The position numbers and the translations under genes were made by a program. DNA of 64,000 nt from Cyclobacteriaceae bacterium (GTDB taxonomy: Bacteria > Bacteroidota > Bacteroidia > Cytophagales > Cyclobacteriaceae). Shown piece after piece: positions 43,815 to 52,682 of the stretch (its first letter is position 1; the number at the start of each line of letters is the position of its first letter). Where the stretch lies: positions 461,703 through 525,702 of the forward strand of contig JAHBUD010000002.1 of NCBI GenBank assembly GCA_019638255.1, in the 5' to 3' direction. The notes beneath the pieces are model-generated. The model did no database searches. It was given only the letters and a program-made list of their open reading frames with translations, and was not told the origin of the DNA.

Positions 43815-46094
43815 ATGGCGTTCCGCATTCTTTTTCTGCTTCTGCTAACCACTACACTGCATGCTCAAACCATTACGCGTGTGGAGTATTTCTTTGACAG
43901 TGATCCCGGCTTTGGTAACGCCACTTCTATTCCTGTTGCCAATGCAGCTACTATCACACAAGGTTTTGTTGTTCCACTAGGTACTGTAAGCGAAGGCTTT
44001 CATTCGCTTTACATTCGTGCTAAAGATAATAATGGAGCCTGGAGCATTCCGGTTATTCATCCGGTGTATGTGCAACTCTCCGCACAAAGTGCCAGTGTGG
44101 TGCCTGTAAGTCGGGTAGAATATTTTTTTGATAGTGATCCCGGCTTAGGCAATGGCATCAACATCCCCATCACCAGCGCCATCAACATCACGCAAGCATT
44201 CACCGTTCCGCTCGGCACGGTAAGTCAGGGTTTTCATGCATTGTACATCCGCGCTAAAGACAACAATGGGTTGTGGAGTATTCCAGTGATACATCCTGTC
44301 TATGTGCAACTCTCCGCACAAAGCGCCAGTGTGGTGCCTGTAAGTCGGGTAGAATATTTTTTTGATACCGACCCCGGCTTAGGCAATGGCATCAACATAC
44401 CCATCACCAGTGCCATCAACATCACACAAAGTTTTACGGTGCCATTGGGAACGGTGAGTGAAGGCTTTCATTCACTATACATCCGCGCTAAAGACAGTAA
44501 CGGCTTGTGGAGTATTCCGGTCATCCATCCGGTGTTTATCCAGAACAATGCGCAGTCGGCACCCACGCCTGCCTTAAAACGCTTCGAGTATTTTATCGAT
44601 ACCGATCCGGGTATCGGCAATGCCGAACAGGTTGCGTTATCTACTTCCAGCATTACCGAAAGTATCGTCATCAACCTCGCCAGTGTGCCGGATGGCTTTC
44701 ATACACTCTACCTGCGCACGCAGGATGTAAACGGACGCTGGAGCCTGCCCCTCGCGCGACCCTTCTATGCGCAGCAGTCGGGGCCGGGCACCGTAATTAC
44801 GGCATTTGAATATTTTTTTGATGATGGCACAACCACCACCGCTCCGCGTACCTACTCGGCTTTTACACCGGCTGCCAACGTTGATCTTTCGTTTAACGCA
44901 GCGCTCAACGAGTTGCAACCCAGCACGAGCTACGATGTGTACATCACCGCGGTGGATAACAGCAACAAGCGCAGCAAAAAAGCGAAGCATGCTTTCATCA
45001 CTCCGGCTGTGATCTGCGATCCGCTTTCCACGCCCTCTGCCTCGGCTGTTACCACATGCCTCAACACGGGCGCGAGCTTAACCGCCACCGGTGCCGTGGG
45101 TGCCGAACAATATGCCTGGTATGCGGCAGCCACTGGCGGAGAACCCTTGTCGGTTACCGCCACCGGTGCGTATACTACTCCCCCCGTAGCGGCCAACACT
45201 TCGTACTACGTTTCAATCCGCAACGGTACGTGCGAATCGGCCCGCACCGCCATACCGGTTACACTTTCGTTCAGCGCACAACCGGTCATCACCACCTCCT
45301 TCCCGGTTAATGGCAGCCAGGTAACACTTTGTGCCGGCAGCAGCATGATACTCTCAGCGCCCAGCGGCTTTGCCGGTTATACGTGGTCGAACGGAGCCAC
45401 TACGCCATCCATTACCGTATCGGCTTCGGGCACTTATTCAGTAACGGTTACTGATGCCACAGGCTGCACGAGTGTACCCTCCGAAAATTTTGAAGTGATC
45501 ATTCAGGCCTTGCCATGTTTAAACCGTCCGCCAGAAATTGAAGCTACTGTTACGGCTGTATGGATTGAAGGCAAAGTTTCCATCGACCTGAACCCGCTCA
45601 TCAGCGATCCGGATGATAACCTGGATATTGCAACCCTGCGTGTGCTTACCCCACAATCGCAGCGCGGGGCTACCACATCGTTAACCAATCAACTGCTTAC
45701 GCTGGATTATAGCGGGGTGTTGTTTGCCGGATCTGATTTTGTGGATCTGCTCGTGTGCGATTTATTCAACGTGTGCACCCAACAAACCCTGCAAGTGGAA
45801 GTGGGTGGTGATATTCAGGTATTCAATGCGGTATCGCCCAATGGCGATGCGAAAAATGAAATCCTGCTTATTCAATACATAACCACCTTACCCGATGCAC
45901 AACAGAACCGCGTAACGATTTACAACCGTTGGGGCGATGTGGTGTGGGAAGGGAGAAATTATGATAACACGACTGTTGTATTTAAGGGGTTGAATAAAAA
46001 CGGTAATGCGTTGCCATCGGGTACCTACTACTATAAAATAGAGTTTACCAGCGGGCGGGCGATGCAAACGGGATATTTGGCGTTGAAGAAATGA
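43815..46094 (+). CDS. EYFFDxDPG-repeat protein with type B T9SS domain (variant cassette)
   Basis: 759 residues. Signal peptide to about 18 (TLHAQ). Four tandem units of about 75 residues each open VEYFFDSDPGFGN or similar and close with GFHSLYIRAKDNNGxWSIPV; the second and third units are almost identical in DNA. A fifth, divergent unit (FEYFFDDGTTTT) leads to fibronectin-like and two Ig-like domains (about 400-565), a cadherin-like domain (about 570-668) and the sorting domain (AVSPNGDAKNEILLI, IYNRWGDVVWE, final GYLALKK). The sorting domain is of the GYLSLKK group, unlike those of the full cassettes, and no PorP gene follows. Surface protein of unknown ligand. Confidence 0.92.
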   Translation: MAFRILFLLLLTTTLHAQTITRVEYFFDSDPGFGNATSIPVANAATITQGFVVPLGTVSEGFHSLYIRAKDNNGAWSIPVIHPVYVQLSAQSASVVPVSRVEYFFDSDPGLGNGINIPITSAINITQAFTVPLGTVSQGFHALYIRAKDNNGLWSIPVIHPVYVQLSAQSASVVPVSRVEYFFDTDPGLGNGINIPITSAINITQSFTVPLGTVSEGFHSLYIRAKDSNGLWSIPVIHPVFIQNNAQSAPTPALKRFEYFIDTDPGIGNAEQVALSTSSITESIVINLASVPDGFHTLYLRTQDVNGRWSLPLARPFYAQQSGPGTVITAFEYFFDDGTTTTAPRTYSAFTPAANVDLSFNAALNELQPSTSYDVYITAVDNSNKRSKKAKHAFITPAVICDPLSTPSASAVTTCLNTGASLTATGAVGAEQYAWYAAATGGEPLSVTATGAYTTPPVAANTSYYVSIRNGTCESARTAIPVTLSFSAQPVITTSFPVNGSQVTLCAGSSMILSAPSGFAGYTWSNGATTPSITVSASGTYSVTVTDATGCTSVPSENFEVIIQALPCLNRPPEIEATVTAVWIEGKVSIDLNPLISDPDDNLDIATLRVLTPQSQRGATTSLTNQLLTLDYSGVLFAGSDFVDLLVCDLFNVCTQQTLQVEVGGDIQVFNAVSPNGDAKNEILLIQYITTLPDAQQNRVTIYNRWGDVVWEGRNYDNTTVVFKGLNKNGNALPSGTYYYKIEFTSGRAMQTGYLALKK

Positions 46095-46175
46095 AACGGT
46101 AATGCACGTTTGGTTTGTGTAGGCACAGACCCGAGTGATACATCAGCACGTGAGCAGAAGACAAACCCTAGTACT

Positions 46176-47429
46176 ATGGAACCAACGATACCTTCCACCA
46201 TTACCGCAAAACAAATTTTTACGTTTTGCTTTTCTGTAAGCGCAATGCTTTTCAGCTTCGCCTCACCAGCGCAAGACAAATGGCTTGGTTATTACGAAAG
46301 CCCAGCAGACAAAATCCTGCTTCAGGTTGAGCCCAAAGTTGATGGCTATTTTCGTGGACGCATGTTATACCAGGGCGTGATCATCCCAATAAAAGCCTTC
46401 ACCTTGTTAGGTGCAATGACCGGTGAATACCAACGCGATGGAGCGGACCTGACCTTTTCTTTATACCGCGTGGGTGACGTGTGGACCTTTACCATTGATA
46501 ATCAGGATTACACATTAAAGAAAGTATCCCAGGCAGAATTTCCGGCTGGCGCACCAGTAGCGGTTCAGGTTACCAAATCCAGTTTGCCTCCCGTACAACA
46601 GGCAGCCACATCAAATACAGCACCTGTTGCAGCAACTTCCACAGCAGCATCTGCCGAGGTGATCATCCCGGAAAACTTCAGCACAGTCATCAAAGATCCG
46701 GGTGGCACGTTTACCATAAACATACCCGATGGCTGGCAATCGAATGTGCAAGACGATGTGTATGTGCTAACCAAAGCAGGAGAAACAACGGAAATCAGGA
46801 TTGACGCGCACCATTATTCCGATCGGCAGCAACTGCTTACGGAAGGAAATGGCGAAGAGTTTGAGGATATTTTCAACTACATTAAAATAACGTCACAACC
46901 GTATGGTACGCAACACGTTCGCACGACCTCGCAGGGTAAAATAAAAGGGCGTAATGTACTAATTGAAACCCTGGCGCTCTACTCGCCCCATGGCGGGGGT
47001 GCGCTGATAGGGGCCGTCATTTACGACAAAAACCGTGTGCAGGAATACTTTAGTTTGATCGAGCAAATTGCCCAAACGGTGGTATTTGAAAAACAGGTGG
47101 AAGACAACACGTGGCTCAACCGCGTACGCGGTAAACAGTTGCTGTACCTGAAAACCATTAGTGGCGGAAGCACCAAGTACTACTATAACTTATACAGCAA
47201 CGGGCGGTATGACTATGTATATACCTACACCTACAATTCGAATAGTTTCTACGGTAGCGACAACGATCGCGATCAGGGAACCTGGAAAATTGTGAACCGA
47301 GGTAACAAAGCTGTGCTGATACTTAATGGAAACAAAAAAGGCATGCAGGAAATTATATTGGAACAACGTACTGCATCAAACGAGCTCACCGGAAACGGTG
47401 AACGGTTTTTTGTAAAAGCAATTGAATGA
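46176..47429 (+). CDS. Secreted protein of unknown function with lipocalin-like ends
   Basis: 417 residues from the ATG at 46176; an upstream TTG at 46110 adds 22 unlikely residues. A signal peptide ends near SFASPAQ (about 32). The mature start DKWLGYYESPADKILLQVEP and strands up to about 110 look like a small beta-barrel module. A threonine/alanine-rich linker follows, then a domain beginning NFSTVIKDPGGTFTINIPDGW (about 170-300), and a final module with YYYNLYSNGRYDYVYTYTY and GTWKIVNRGNKAVLILNG, again a beta-sheet of the lipocalin-like kind. No family recognised. It precedes a PorT-like barrel gene by 27 bp. Confidence 0.75.
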   Translation: MEPTIPSTITAKQIFTFCFSVSAMLFSFASPAQDKWLGYYESPADKILLQVEPKVDGYFRGRMLYQGVIIPIKAFTLLGAMTGEYQRDGADLTFSLYRVGDVWTFTIDNQDYTLKKVSQAEFPAGAPVAVQVTKSSLPPVQQAATSNTAPVAATSTAASAEVIIPENFSTVIKDPGGTFTINIPDGWQSNVQDDVYVLTKAGETTEIRIDAHHYSDRQQLLTEGNGEEFEDIFNYIKITSQPYGTQHVRTTSQGKIKGRNVLIETLALYSPHGGGALIGAVIYDKNRVQEYFSLIEQIAQTVVFEKQVEDNTWLNRVRGKQLLYLKTISGGSTKYYYNLYSNGRYDYVYTYTYNSNSFYGSDNDRDQGTWKIVNRGNKAVLILNGNKKGMQEIILEQRTASNELTGNGERFFVKAIE

Positions 47430-47456
47430 ACAACTTTCTCAACTTAAAAAAATTAT

Positions 47457-48095
47457 ATGAAACATACACACATCTTAACCCTACTCCTGCTGGCAGGCAG
47501 TACCTTCTTTGGCGCAAATACACATGCTCAGATTGGTGTGCAGGGAGGTTTTATTGGTCTGAATCATAGTGAAGGCTTTATTACTAATGACTCACTGAGT
47601 ACACTTGGAGGTCCTTACGGTTTTACAGGAGGGATTTTATTCGAACTACCGTTAACAGGCACTCTTTCATTGCAGCCAGCGCTAAACTGGGTAAGTAAAA
47701 ACTGGAGCGATGAACTTGATGATGGCATTGAAATCACAAAAACAAAAATGGTTATTAACTACCTGGAAATACCTGTGCAGTTGGTTTTACGACAACCACG
47801 TGAATCAGGCTTCTTTGTCGGCCTGGGGCCTTCCTTTTTTTACGGGCTTTCCGGAAAACGCACCGTCACCATTGATGGAACTCAAACAAGAAGTGATGAT
47901 TATGTATTCGGGACTGAAGAAGGAGAACAACGAATAACACTCGCCTTTAATGTTATGGCGGGTTATGCTTTTGGTAAGTTAAAACTAAATTTCAACTACA
48001 GTAGAGGCATCACCAATCAGTCCGGTGAAGGAGCAGACTTTGGAAATGAAGATCACTTCGCATTGCGTATTGGGTATTTGTTTGCTACCAAATAA
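47457..48095 (+). CDS. PorT-like outer-membrane beta-barrel protein
   Basis: 212 residues. The signal peptide ends near NTHAQ (about 25). Barrel strands: IGVQGGFIGLNHSEG, GFTGGILFELPLTGTLSLQP, ALNWVSKNW, VINYLEIPVQLVLRQP, SGFFVGLGPSFFYGLSGK, LAFNVMAGYAFGKLKLNFNY, and a last strand HFALRIGYLFATK. It aligns with the 35018 product, especially at YLEIPxxxxL and LGPSFxxGLxGK. It probably forms a unit with the 46176 secreted protein. Envelope function unknown. Confidence 0.85.
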   Translation: MKHTHILTLLLLAGSTFFGANTHAQIGVQGGFIGLNHSEGFITNDSLSTLGGPYGFTGGILFELPLTGTLSLQPALNWVSKNWSDELDDGIEITKTKMVINYLEIPVQLVLRQPRESGFFVGLGPSFFYGLSGKRTVTIDGTQTRSDDYVFGTEEGEQRITLAFNVMAGYAFGKLKLNFNYSRGITNQSGEGADFGNEDHFALRIGYLFATK

Positions 48096-48285
48096 TTGTC
48101 CTGCTATTGACAAAATAATTTTTTAGTCAATTTATTAAAGAGTAACTCTTAACAGGCTTTCGTTGTTCGGGATTTGCAATCCCAAACCCTGATAAAACGG
48201 ATTTAACCATTTAAGTAACTGTACTTCATTAAACAAGAATTATTACAGACTATCAGGCACCATTCGCTGCGGTTTTGTATGACAC

Positions 48286-48310
48286 CCAATTGTAGGTATA
48301 TTCAGGTTTG
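48286..48310 (+). promoter_or_regulatory. Relic upstream segment of a deleted hybrid kinase gene
   Basis: CCAATTGT and GTATATTCAGGTTTG match the segment before the intact hybrid kinase at 26950-26974, with a similar distance to the start codon. Confidence 0.4.
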
Positions 48311-48330
48311 TTTATTCATACCTTGTGACC

Positions 48331-48565
48331 ATGCGTATTTCAATTGGGTTGTTTGTACTGCTGTTGGTTGTGGAGAGTTTCGGGCATGTAAAGAACAACC
48401 ATAAAACTGACAGCCTCAATCTCCTGCTATCTGCGTACATTCACTATCGGGTATGGGATTATCGGAAAGAATGGAAATGAATTACCGGCCGGAACGTATT
48501 TCTACCGGATTGAATTTACCTCTGGTCGTCAGGCTAAAACAGGATACATTTCATTAAGACGATAA
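48331..48565 (+). pseudogene. Deletion scar: hybrid-kinase start joined to an adhesin C-terminus
   Basis: The first 33 codons (MRISIGLFVLLLVVESFGHV... then TDSLNLLLS) correspond to the start of the intact HTCS at 26998 (MRFSIRLVCVLLFV... TDSLLQLLD). After about 48435 the similarity changes: another frame encodes NGNELPAGTYFYRIEFTSGR and ends GYISLRR before TAA at 48563-48565, the last 35 residues of a type B sorting domain. This is what an intragenomic deletion from an HTCS into a following adhesin gene would leave. Neither part can be functional. Confidence 0.75.
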
Positions 48566-48579
48566 CCGGTTACACGAAA

Positions 48580-49212
48580 TCAGATCAATCGCTTTTCGTG
48601 CGCAATTCTCAGCAATAGCTGAACATTGCTGACATTCAGTTTACGAAACAGGTTCTTGCGGTGTGTTTCAACAGTTAGTGTGCTAAGGTGCAAATGTTCC
48701 GCAATTTTTGGACCCTTCATCCCTTCGGCCAGCAATTCCAGAATCTGTTTCTCTCTTCGTGTAAGGATGATAACAGGCTGCATAGAATTATTACCATGAA
48801 TCTGCTCCATAACTTTATCACTGGCCTCACGGCTCAGGTAAACTTTTCCACCGTACACTGTTCGAATGGCTTCGATCAACTCCTTGCGGTCTACATTCTT
48901 CAGCAAATAGCCACTTCCACCACGCGCCAAAAAATCGGTTACAATTCCGGCTTCATTGGCTGAGGTGAGTCCAATAATTTTTATACGTTCATCGTGTTGT
49001 TTTATTTGCCCGCACAGTACCAATCCATTCTCATCGGGCAGATTGATGTCCTGCAAAACCACATCCGGTGATTTTTTACGAATAAATTCCAATGTCTCTG
49101 CTCCCGACTTGCATACACCAATCACTTCCATGGAGTTTTCACCTGCCAGCATGGTCTTAATTCCATCACCTACCAACGGATGATCATCAACCAAAAGTAT
49201 TGAAATCCTCAT
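48580..49212 (-). CDS. LuxR/NarL-family response regulator of cassette 1
   Basis: 210 residues. Receiver domain with the acidic pair D9-D10, phospho-acceptor D55 in LQDINLPDENG, Thr/Ser switch in GLTSANE and Lys in YLLKNVDRKEL. The LuxR HTH (about 145-205) reads LTRREKQILELLAEGMKGPK and STLTVETHRKNLFRKLNV. It lies 15 bp downstream of the histidine kinase at 49228-51243, clearly its partner. The pair is divergent from the beta-helix/EYFFD/PorP genes, which are the obvious candidate targets. Confidence 0.95.
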   Translation of the reverse strand: MRISILLVDDHPLVGDGIKTMLAGENSMEVIGVCKSGAETLEFIRKKSPDVVLQDINLPDENGLVLCGQIKQHDERIKIIGLTSANEAGIVTDFLARGGSGYLLKNVDRKELIEAIRTVYGGKVYLSREASDKVMEQIHGNNSMQPVIILTRREKQILELLAEGMKGPKIAEHLHLSTLTVETHRKNLFRKLNVSNVQLLLRIAHEKRLI

Positions 49213-49227
49213 ACTTATTTATTCGTT

Positions 49228-51243
49228 TTAAATATCTCCATGTTCATTTAACAAAAAATCCATCATCACTGTAGTCCCTACATCTTTTTGCGAATCAATA
49301 CTCAATTTTCCATTCAGGTAGGCCACCCGGTTTTCTATGGTTTCTAAACCAGCTTGCTTCGCCTTGTCTGCACGTTCGGTATCAAAACCTCTTCCATTAT
49401 CCTCTACCATTACACTTAATCGATTGCCTTCACGGATAAATTGAATAATGGCCTCGGTAGCATGGGCATGTTTAATGATGTTATTCAATAACTCCTGCAC
49501 AATACGAAACAACATCACCTCGGTGGAGGAACTCAAGCGTTGTTCCAGACCATGAATCTCAAGCGAAACTTTTAACAATTTACCCGCACTAATGCTCATG
49601 CACAGATCCTGTAGCGCATTAACCAACCCCAACTTCATCAACACTTCGGGCATCATGTTATGGGCAATGCGCCTCATCTCTTCCGCTGTATTGTCTACCA
49701 GTGCATAACTTTTCCGGAATAGGTCATGTTGCTGCAGACCGGGTTGCTCATGTTCGAGCGTACTCATGTACATTTTTATAGTGGAGAACATGCCTCCCAA
49801 TCCATCGTGCAGATCGCGGGCAATGCGTGTGCGTTCCGTTTCCTGGCCGTTAATCATAGCTTGCATAGAGACCAACCGTTGCTGGTTTTCAAGAAACTTC
49901 ACCCGGTTTTCCTGAATTTTTCTCTCCTTCTCTGCCACAGTTTGCTTTTGTTTGCTGTAGCCCACAAATACAATCAGTATTACGATGAGTGCTACTGACG
50001 AAATACCCAACACGAGAAACATTCTGTTTTTCCGAACAACCTCCAGTTCACGTTCTGCATTTACCGATTTAAGCGTGGCAAGTTCCTGCTCCCGCTTTTG
50101 ATGCCGGTACCTTGATTCCAGGCTGAGAATTTTCTTTTGTGTTTCCGAATTGGTACTGCTGTCTGCATAAACCTTATTCTTCTCAGCATATTCCAATGCA
50201 CTACGGTAATCACCCCTCGAAACCGAAATATGTCTCAACACATCGTAGGCACCCGCTATTTCTTCGTATTGCTTTAATCGTTTACCTAGGGTGATGACTT
50301 CATTTGCCAATTGATGTGCTTCATCGTACCGACCCGTCAGGTAACATGCGTTGGCCAAACTGTTGGCAGCCGATGCAATCAGATAATCATTATTAGTTTG
50401 CTTACTGAGCCGGTAAGCCTCACGGTAGGCGGACAAAGCTTTGGTCATGTCGCCAATCGCCTGATAATAATTACCCTCGTTCGTGTACACAAAGTTGGTG
50501 ATGACGATATTGTCCAGTGTTCGATTGTAACTCCGGGCCGAATCCAGATGAGTTTTGGACAACTGGAGGTCACCGATCTGCAATAATGCATGTGCAAGCT
50601 CAAGATGCAGAATTGTACGGTAACGATTTTCGGAAGCAAAACCGGTTATGCCTAGCGCCTTGCGGGCATATGCAATACCCCGGTCATATTGCTTTTGCTG
50701 GTTGAGGTTACGACTGAGGCTGTTGAGTATCTGCGGAAAAAGCTTTCGCACATCAGGTGAGCCAGACTGGTTTATCAGCTCTTCTGCTTCTAATAAGTAT
50801 TCAACGGCTGTACTGTAATCCGACTGATAATTATTCAAAATCCCCATGGCGTGGAGTGCACTTACCTGCAGCAACGTATCACGGAGTACAGGCCAGTAAT
50901 CAAATGTAGTATCAAGATAAAAACGGGCACTGTCGTAATTGGCCAGGTTGGTGTAGGTCATGCCCATGTTATAATATGCTCGGGCTGTCTGCTTCTGAAG
51001 CAACAGGCGTTTGGTAAGCCCAACCGCTTGCCGGGCGTACTTCAGGGATGAATCATACTGACCGCGCTCAAAGTAGTAACGCTGCAACAACATTATTGCT
51101 TGTGCAGATGTAGAATCTTGCTGGGGTTTATTAAAAATCTTCAAGAGACTGTCTGTATAGGGCACGCTAAAATTTTGCCCCGAAACAGGAGAAAAAATAA
51201 CGGCAAACATTGCCAGGATTAAATACCGAACCTTTGCAGACAT
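49228..51243 (-). CDS. TPR sensor histidine kinase of cassette 1
   Basis: 671 residues. Signal peptide (to about 22, SPVSGQ), periplasmic TPR array (about 40-370; YDSSLKYARQAVGL, YDSARFYLDTTFDY and similar), coiled coil, one membrane helix (about 405-427), then HisKA_3 with RIARDLHDGLGG (H479) and HATPase with VQELLNNIIKHAHA, VEDNGRGFD and a G2-like LETIENRVAYLNG. It is paralogous to the kinase at 57415. TPR input with no other sensory domain suggests sensing a protein partner or peptide. Its start lies 33 bp from double-palindrome locus C, which could serve both directions. Confidence 0.95.
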   Translation of the reverse strand: MSAKVRYLILAMFAVIFSPVSGQNFSVPYTDSLLKIFNKPQQDSTSAQAIMLLQRYYFERGQYDSSLKYARQAVGLTKRLLLQKQTARAYYNMGMTYTNLANYDSARFYLDTTFDYWPVLRDTLLQVSALHAMGILNNYQSDYSTAVEYLLEAEELINQSGSPDVRKLFPQILNSLSRNLNQQKQYDRGIAYARKALGITGFASENRYRTILHLELAHALLQIGDLQLSKTHLDSARSYNRTLDNIVITNFVYTNEGNYYQAIGDMTKALSAYREAYRLSKQTNNDYLIASAANSLANACYLTGRYDEAHQLANEVITLGKRLKQYEEIAGAYDVLRHISVSRGDYRSALEYAEKNKVYADSSTNSETQKKILSLESRYRHQKREQELATLKSVNAERELEVVRKNRMFLVLGISSVALIVILIVFVGYSKQKQTVAEKERKIQENRVKFLENQQRLVSMQAMINGQETERTRIARDLHDGLGGMFSTIKMYMSTLEHEQPGLQQHDLFRKSYALVDNTAEEMRRIAHNMMPEVLMKLGLVNALQDLCMSISAGKLLKVSLEIHGLEQRLSSSTEVMLFRIVQELLNNIIKHAHATEAIIQFIREGNRLSVMVEDNGRGFDTERADKAKQAGLETIENRVAYLNGKLSIDSQKDVGTTVMMDFLLNEHGDI

Positions 51244-51275
51244 GAATTACAATATACGATTTAATCAGGCGACAA

Positions 51276-51326
51276 CTACCGGAATTCAGGTAGTTTTTAG
51301 GCGCAAAAAATACCGGAATTCAGGTA
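51276..51326. promoter_or_regulatory. Double palindrome element, locus C
   Basis: CTACCGGAATTCAGGTAG at 51276-51293 and TACCGGAATTCAGGTA at 51311-51326, 34 bp apart in register, followed by TTGAG. It is the best-matching of three copies and sits in the divergent region between the kinase (51243, minus) and the beta-helix gene (51504, plus). Confidence 0.7.
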
Positions 51327-51373
51327 TTGAGTGGAGTTACTTTAGCAAGTAGCTTCCATTAAAATCCCTGGTT

Positions 51374-51427
51374 ATGAAAAAGACTGTTTTACTCGTCTTG
51401 GCGGGGTTTTCGCTAAGCGCGAGGTGA
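51374..51427 (+). pseudogene. Signal-peptide-like relic ORF
   Basis: Seventeen codons (MKKTVLLVLAGFSLSAR, then TGA) starting 48 bp after double-palindrome locus C. It looks like the truncated start of an exported protein; a small functional leader cannot be excluded. Confidence 0.35.
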
Positions 51428-51503
51428 TCATACACGCAGGGCGTAAAAAAATATAAAAGCTATAAAAACTTAACAGTTCCTTCATACTTATCCGATAACT
51501 GAA

Positions 51504-52637
51504 ATGAAAAACAACAATGCCATGAAAACCATATTTACCCTTGCCATTTCCTTATGCATGCTGACATATGCATGGGCTACGGTTCGCACCGTTAGCAACG
51601 CCCCCAACGTTGCCCAGTTCACCACCATCCAGTTGGCCATTGACGCCAGTGCAGATGGAGACACTGTATATGTGTACGGAAGTCCTAATCCTTATGCAGG
51701 ATTTACCATCCTGGATAAAAAAATTACCATCATCGGGCCTGGCTGGGCACCAGACAAAAATCTTCCCTTACAAGCTACTGTTAACACTGGAGTCACGATA
51801 CGAAACTCAGTGGCTGTTGGCAGTCCGGATGGTTCAGAACTCCATGGGCTAATATTTACCAGTACAGTTGATCTGTCCAGAAGTCAGATTGGCAGCGACA
51901 TTCCGGTTAATGACATTCACATCAGGCGTTGCCAATTCAATAACAACATAACCTGGGGTTATGGCGCAGCGGGTAATCTCTTTGAAGGCTGCTTTTTTAA
52001 CAGCAACACATTTACTTTCACTTCATTCTTAACCTACGAGAATTTTTTATTTCAGAATAATCTGTTTTACATGAATAACACCTTCAAGTTTTTCAATCTA
52101 GTCAATGCCGTAAACATACGTTTTGATCATAATCTTTTCTACAGTGACAACAATGGAGGTGGAGGCGTTTACCCGTTCTTTAGTAATTGCCGCTTTTTTA
52201 CACTCACCAACAATATTTTCAACCAGGTCAATGTCGGGCAAGGACTGAGTTTTAGCACGTTCAATAATAATTTGACCAATAACCTGTTGCTAAGCGGTAC
52301 CAATGCCGTTTCAAATGCTACACCTTGGGCAGTGAACGATAATGTAGATGGTGGAGGCAATGTGGCCAACCAAAACCCGGGTATGGCTGACCAAACCTTA
52401 GTTAATGCCGGCACTCCGGTGCCAACGGCCAACTTCACCATTGCCAGCGGACCCGCCAACAATTCCGGTTCCGATGGAAAGGACATGGGCTTATTGTTCG
52501 ACACCACCGGCAGCTTAAACTGGAACAACAGCCGCAGCGCCCGCATACCCCGAATCTACAGTTTTAATGTTACCTCACCTACCGTGGCACCTGGGGCCAA
52601 CCTGAGCATTACAGTAGATGCCCGCAAGAGCAACTGA
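51504..52637 (+). CDS. Secreted right-handed beta-helix protein of cassette 1
   Basis: 377 residues (a second ATG at 51522 is possible). Signal peptide to about 25 (LTYAWA). Mature start VRTVSNAPNVAQFTTIQLAI and ADGDTVYVYGSP, then KKITIIGPGW, the same cap as the 59529 product. Rungs are Asn/Phe-rich (FLFQNNLFYMNNTF, IRFDHNLFYSDNN, FTLTNNIFNQVN). The C-terminal tail starts ARIPRIYSF and ends VDARKSN, equivalent to the tails of the other three beta-helix proteins. No lyase active-site residues are apparent. First gene of the plus-strand operon with 52683 and 55208. Confidence 0.85.
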   Translation: MKNNNAMKTIFTLAISLCMLTYAWATVRTVSNAPNVAQFTTIQLAIDASADGDTVYVYGSPNPYAGFTILDKKITIIGPGWAPDKNLPLQATVNTGVTIRNSVAVGSPDGSELHGLIFTSTVDLSRSQIGSDIPVNDIHIRRCQFNNNITWGYGAAGNLFEGCFFNSNTFTFTSFLTYENFLFQNNLFYMNNTFKFFNLVNAVNIRFDHNLFYSDNNGGGGVYPFFSNCRFFTLTNNIFNQVNVGQGLSFSTFNNNLTNNLLLSGTNAVSNATPWAVNDNVDGGGNVANQNPGMADQTLVNAGTPVPTANFTIASGPANNSGSDGKDMGLLFDTTGSLNWNNSRSARIPRIYSFNVTSPTVAPGANLSITVDARKSN

Positions 52638-52682
52638 TGACTAGCACTCAACTTATGTGTTCCGTACTAACTATTCGGTATA

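Noticed and set aside
48105..48131. Hairpin ATTGAC...GTCAAT as terminator after the 47457 barrel gene
   Set aside because: AT-rich 6-bp stem with a 14-base loop is too weak to call.
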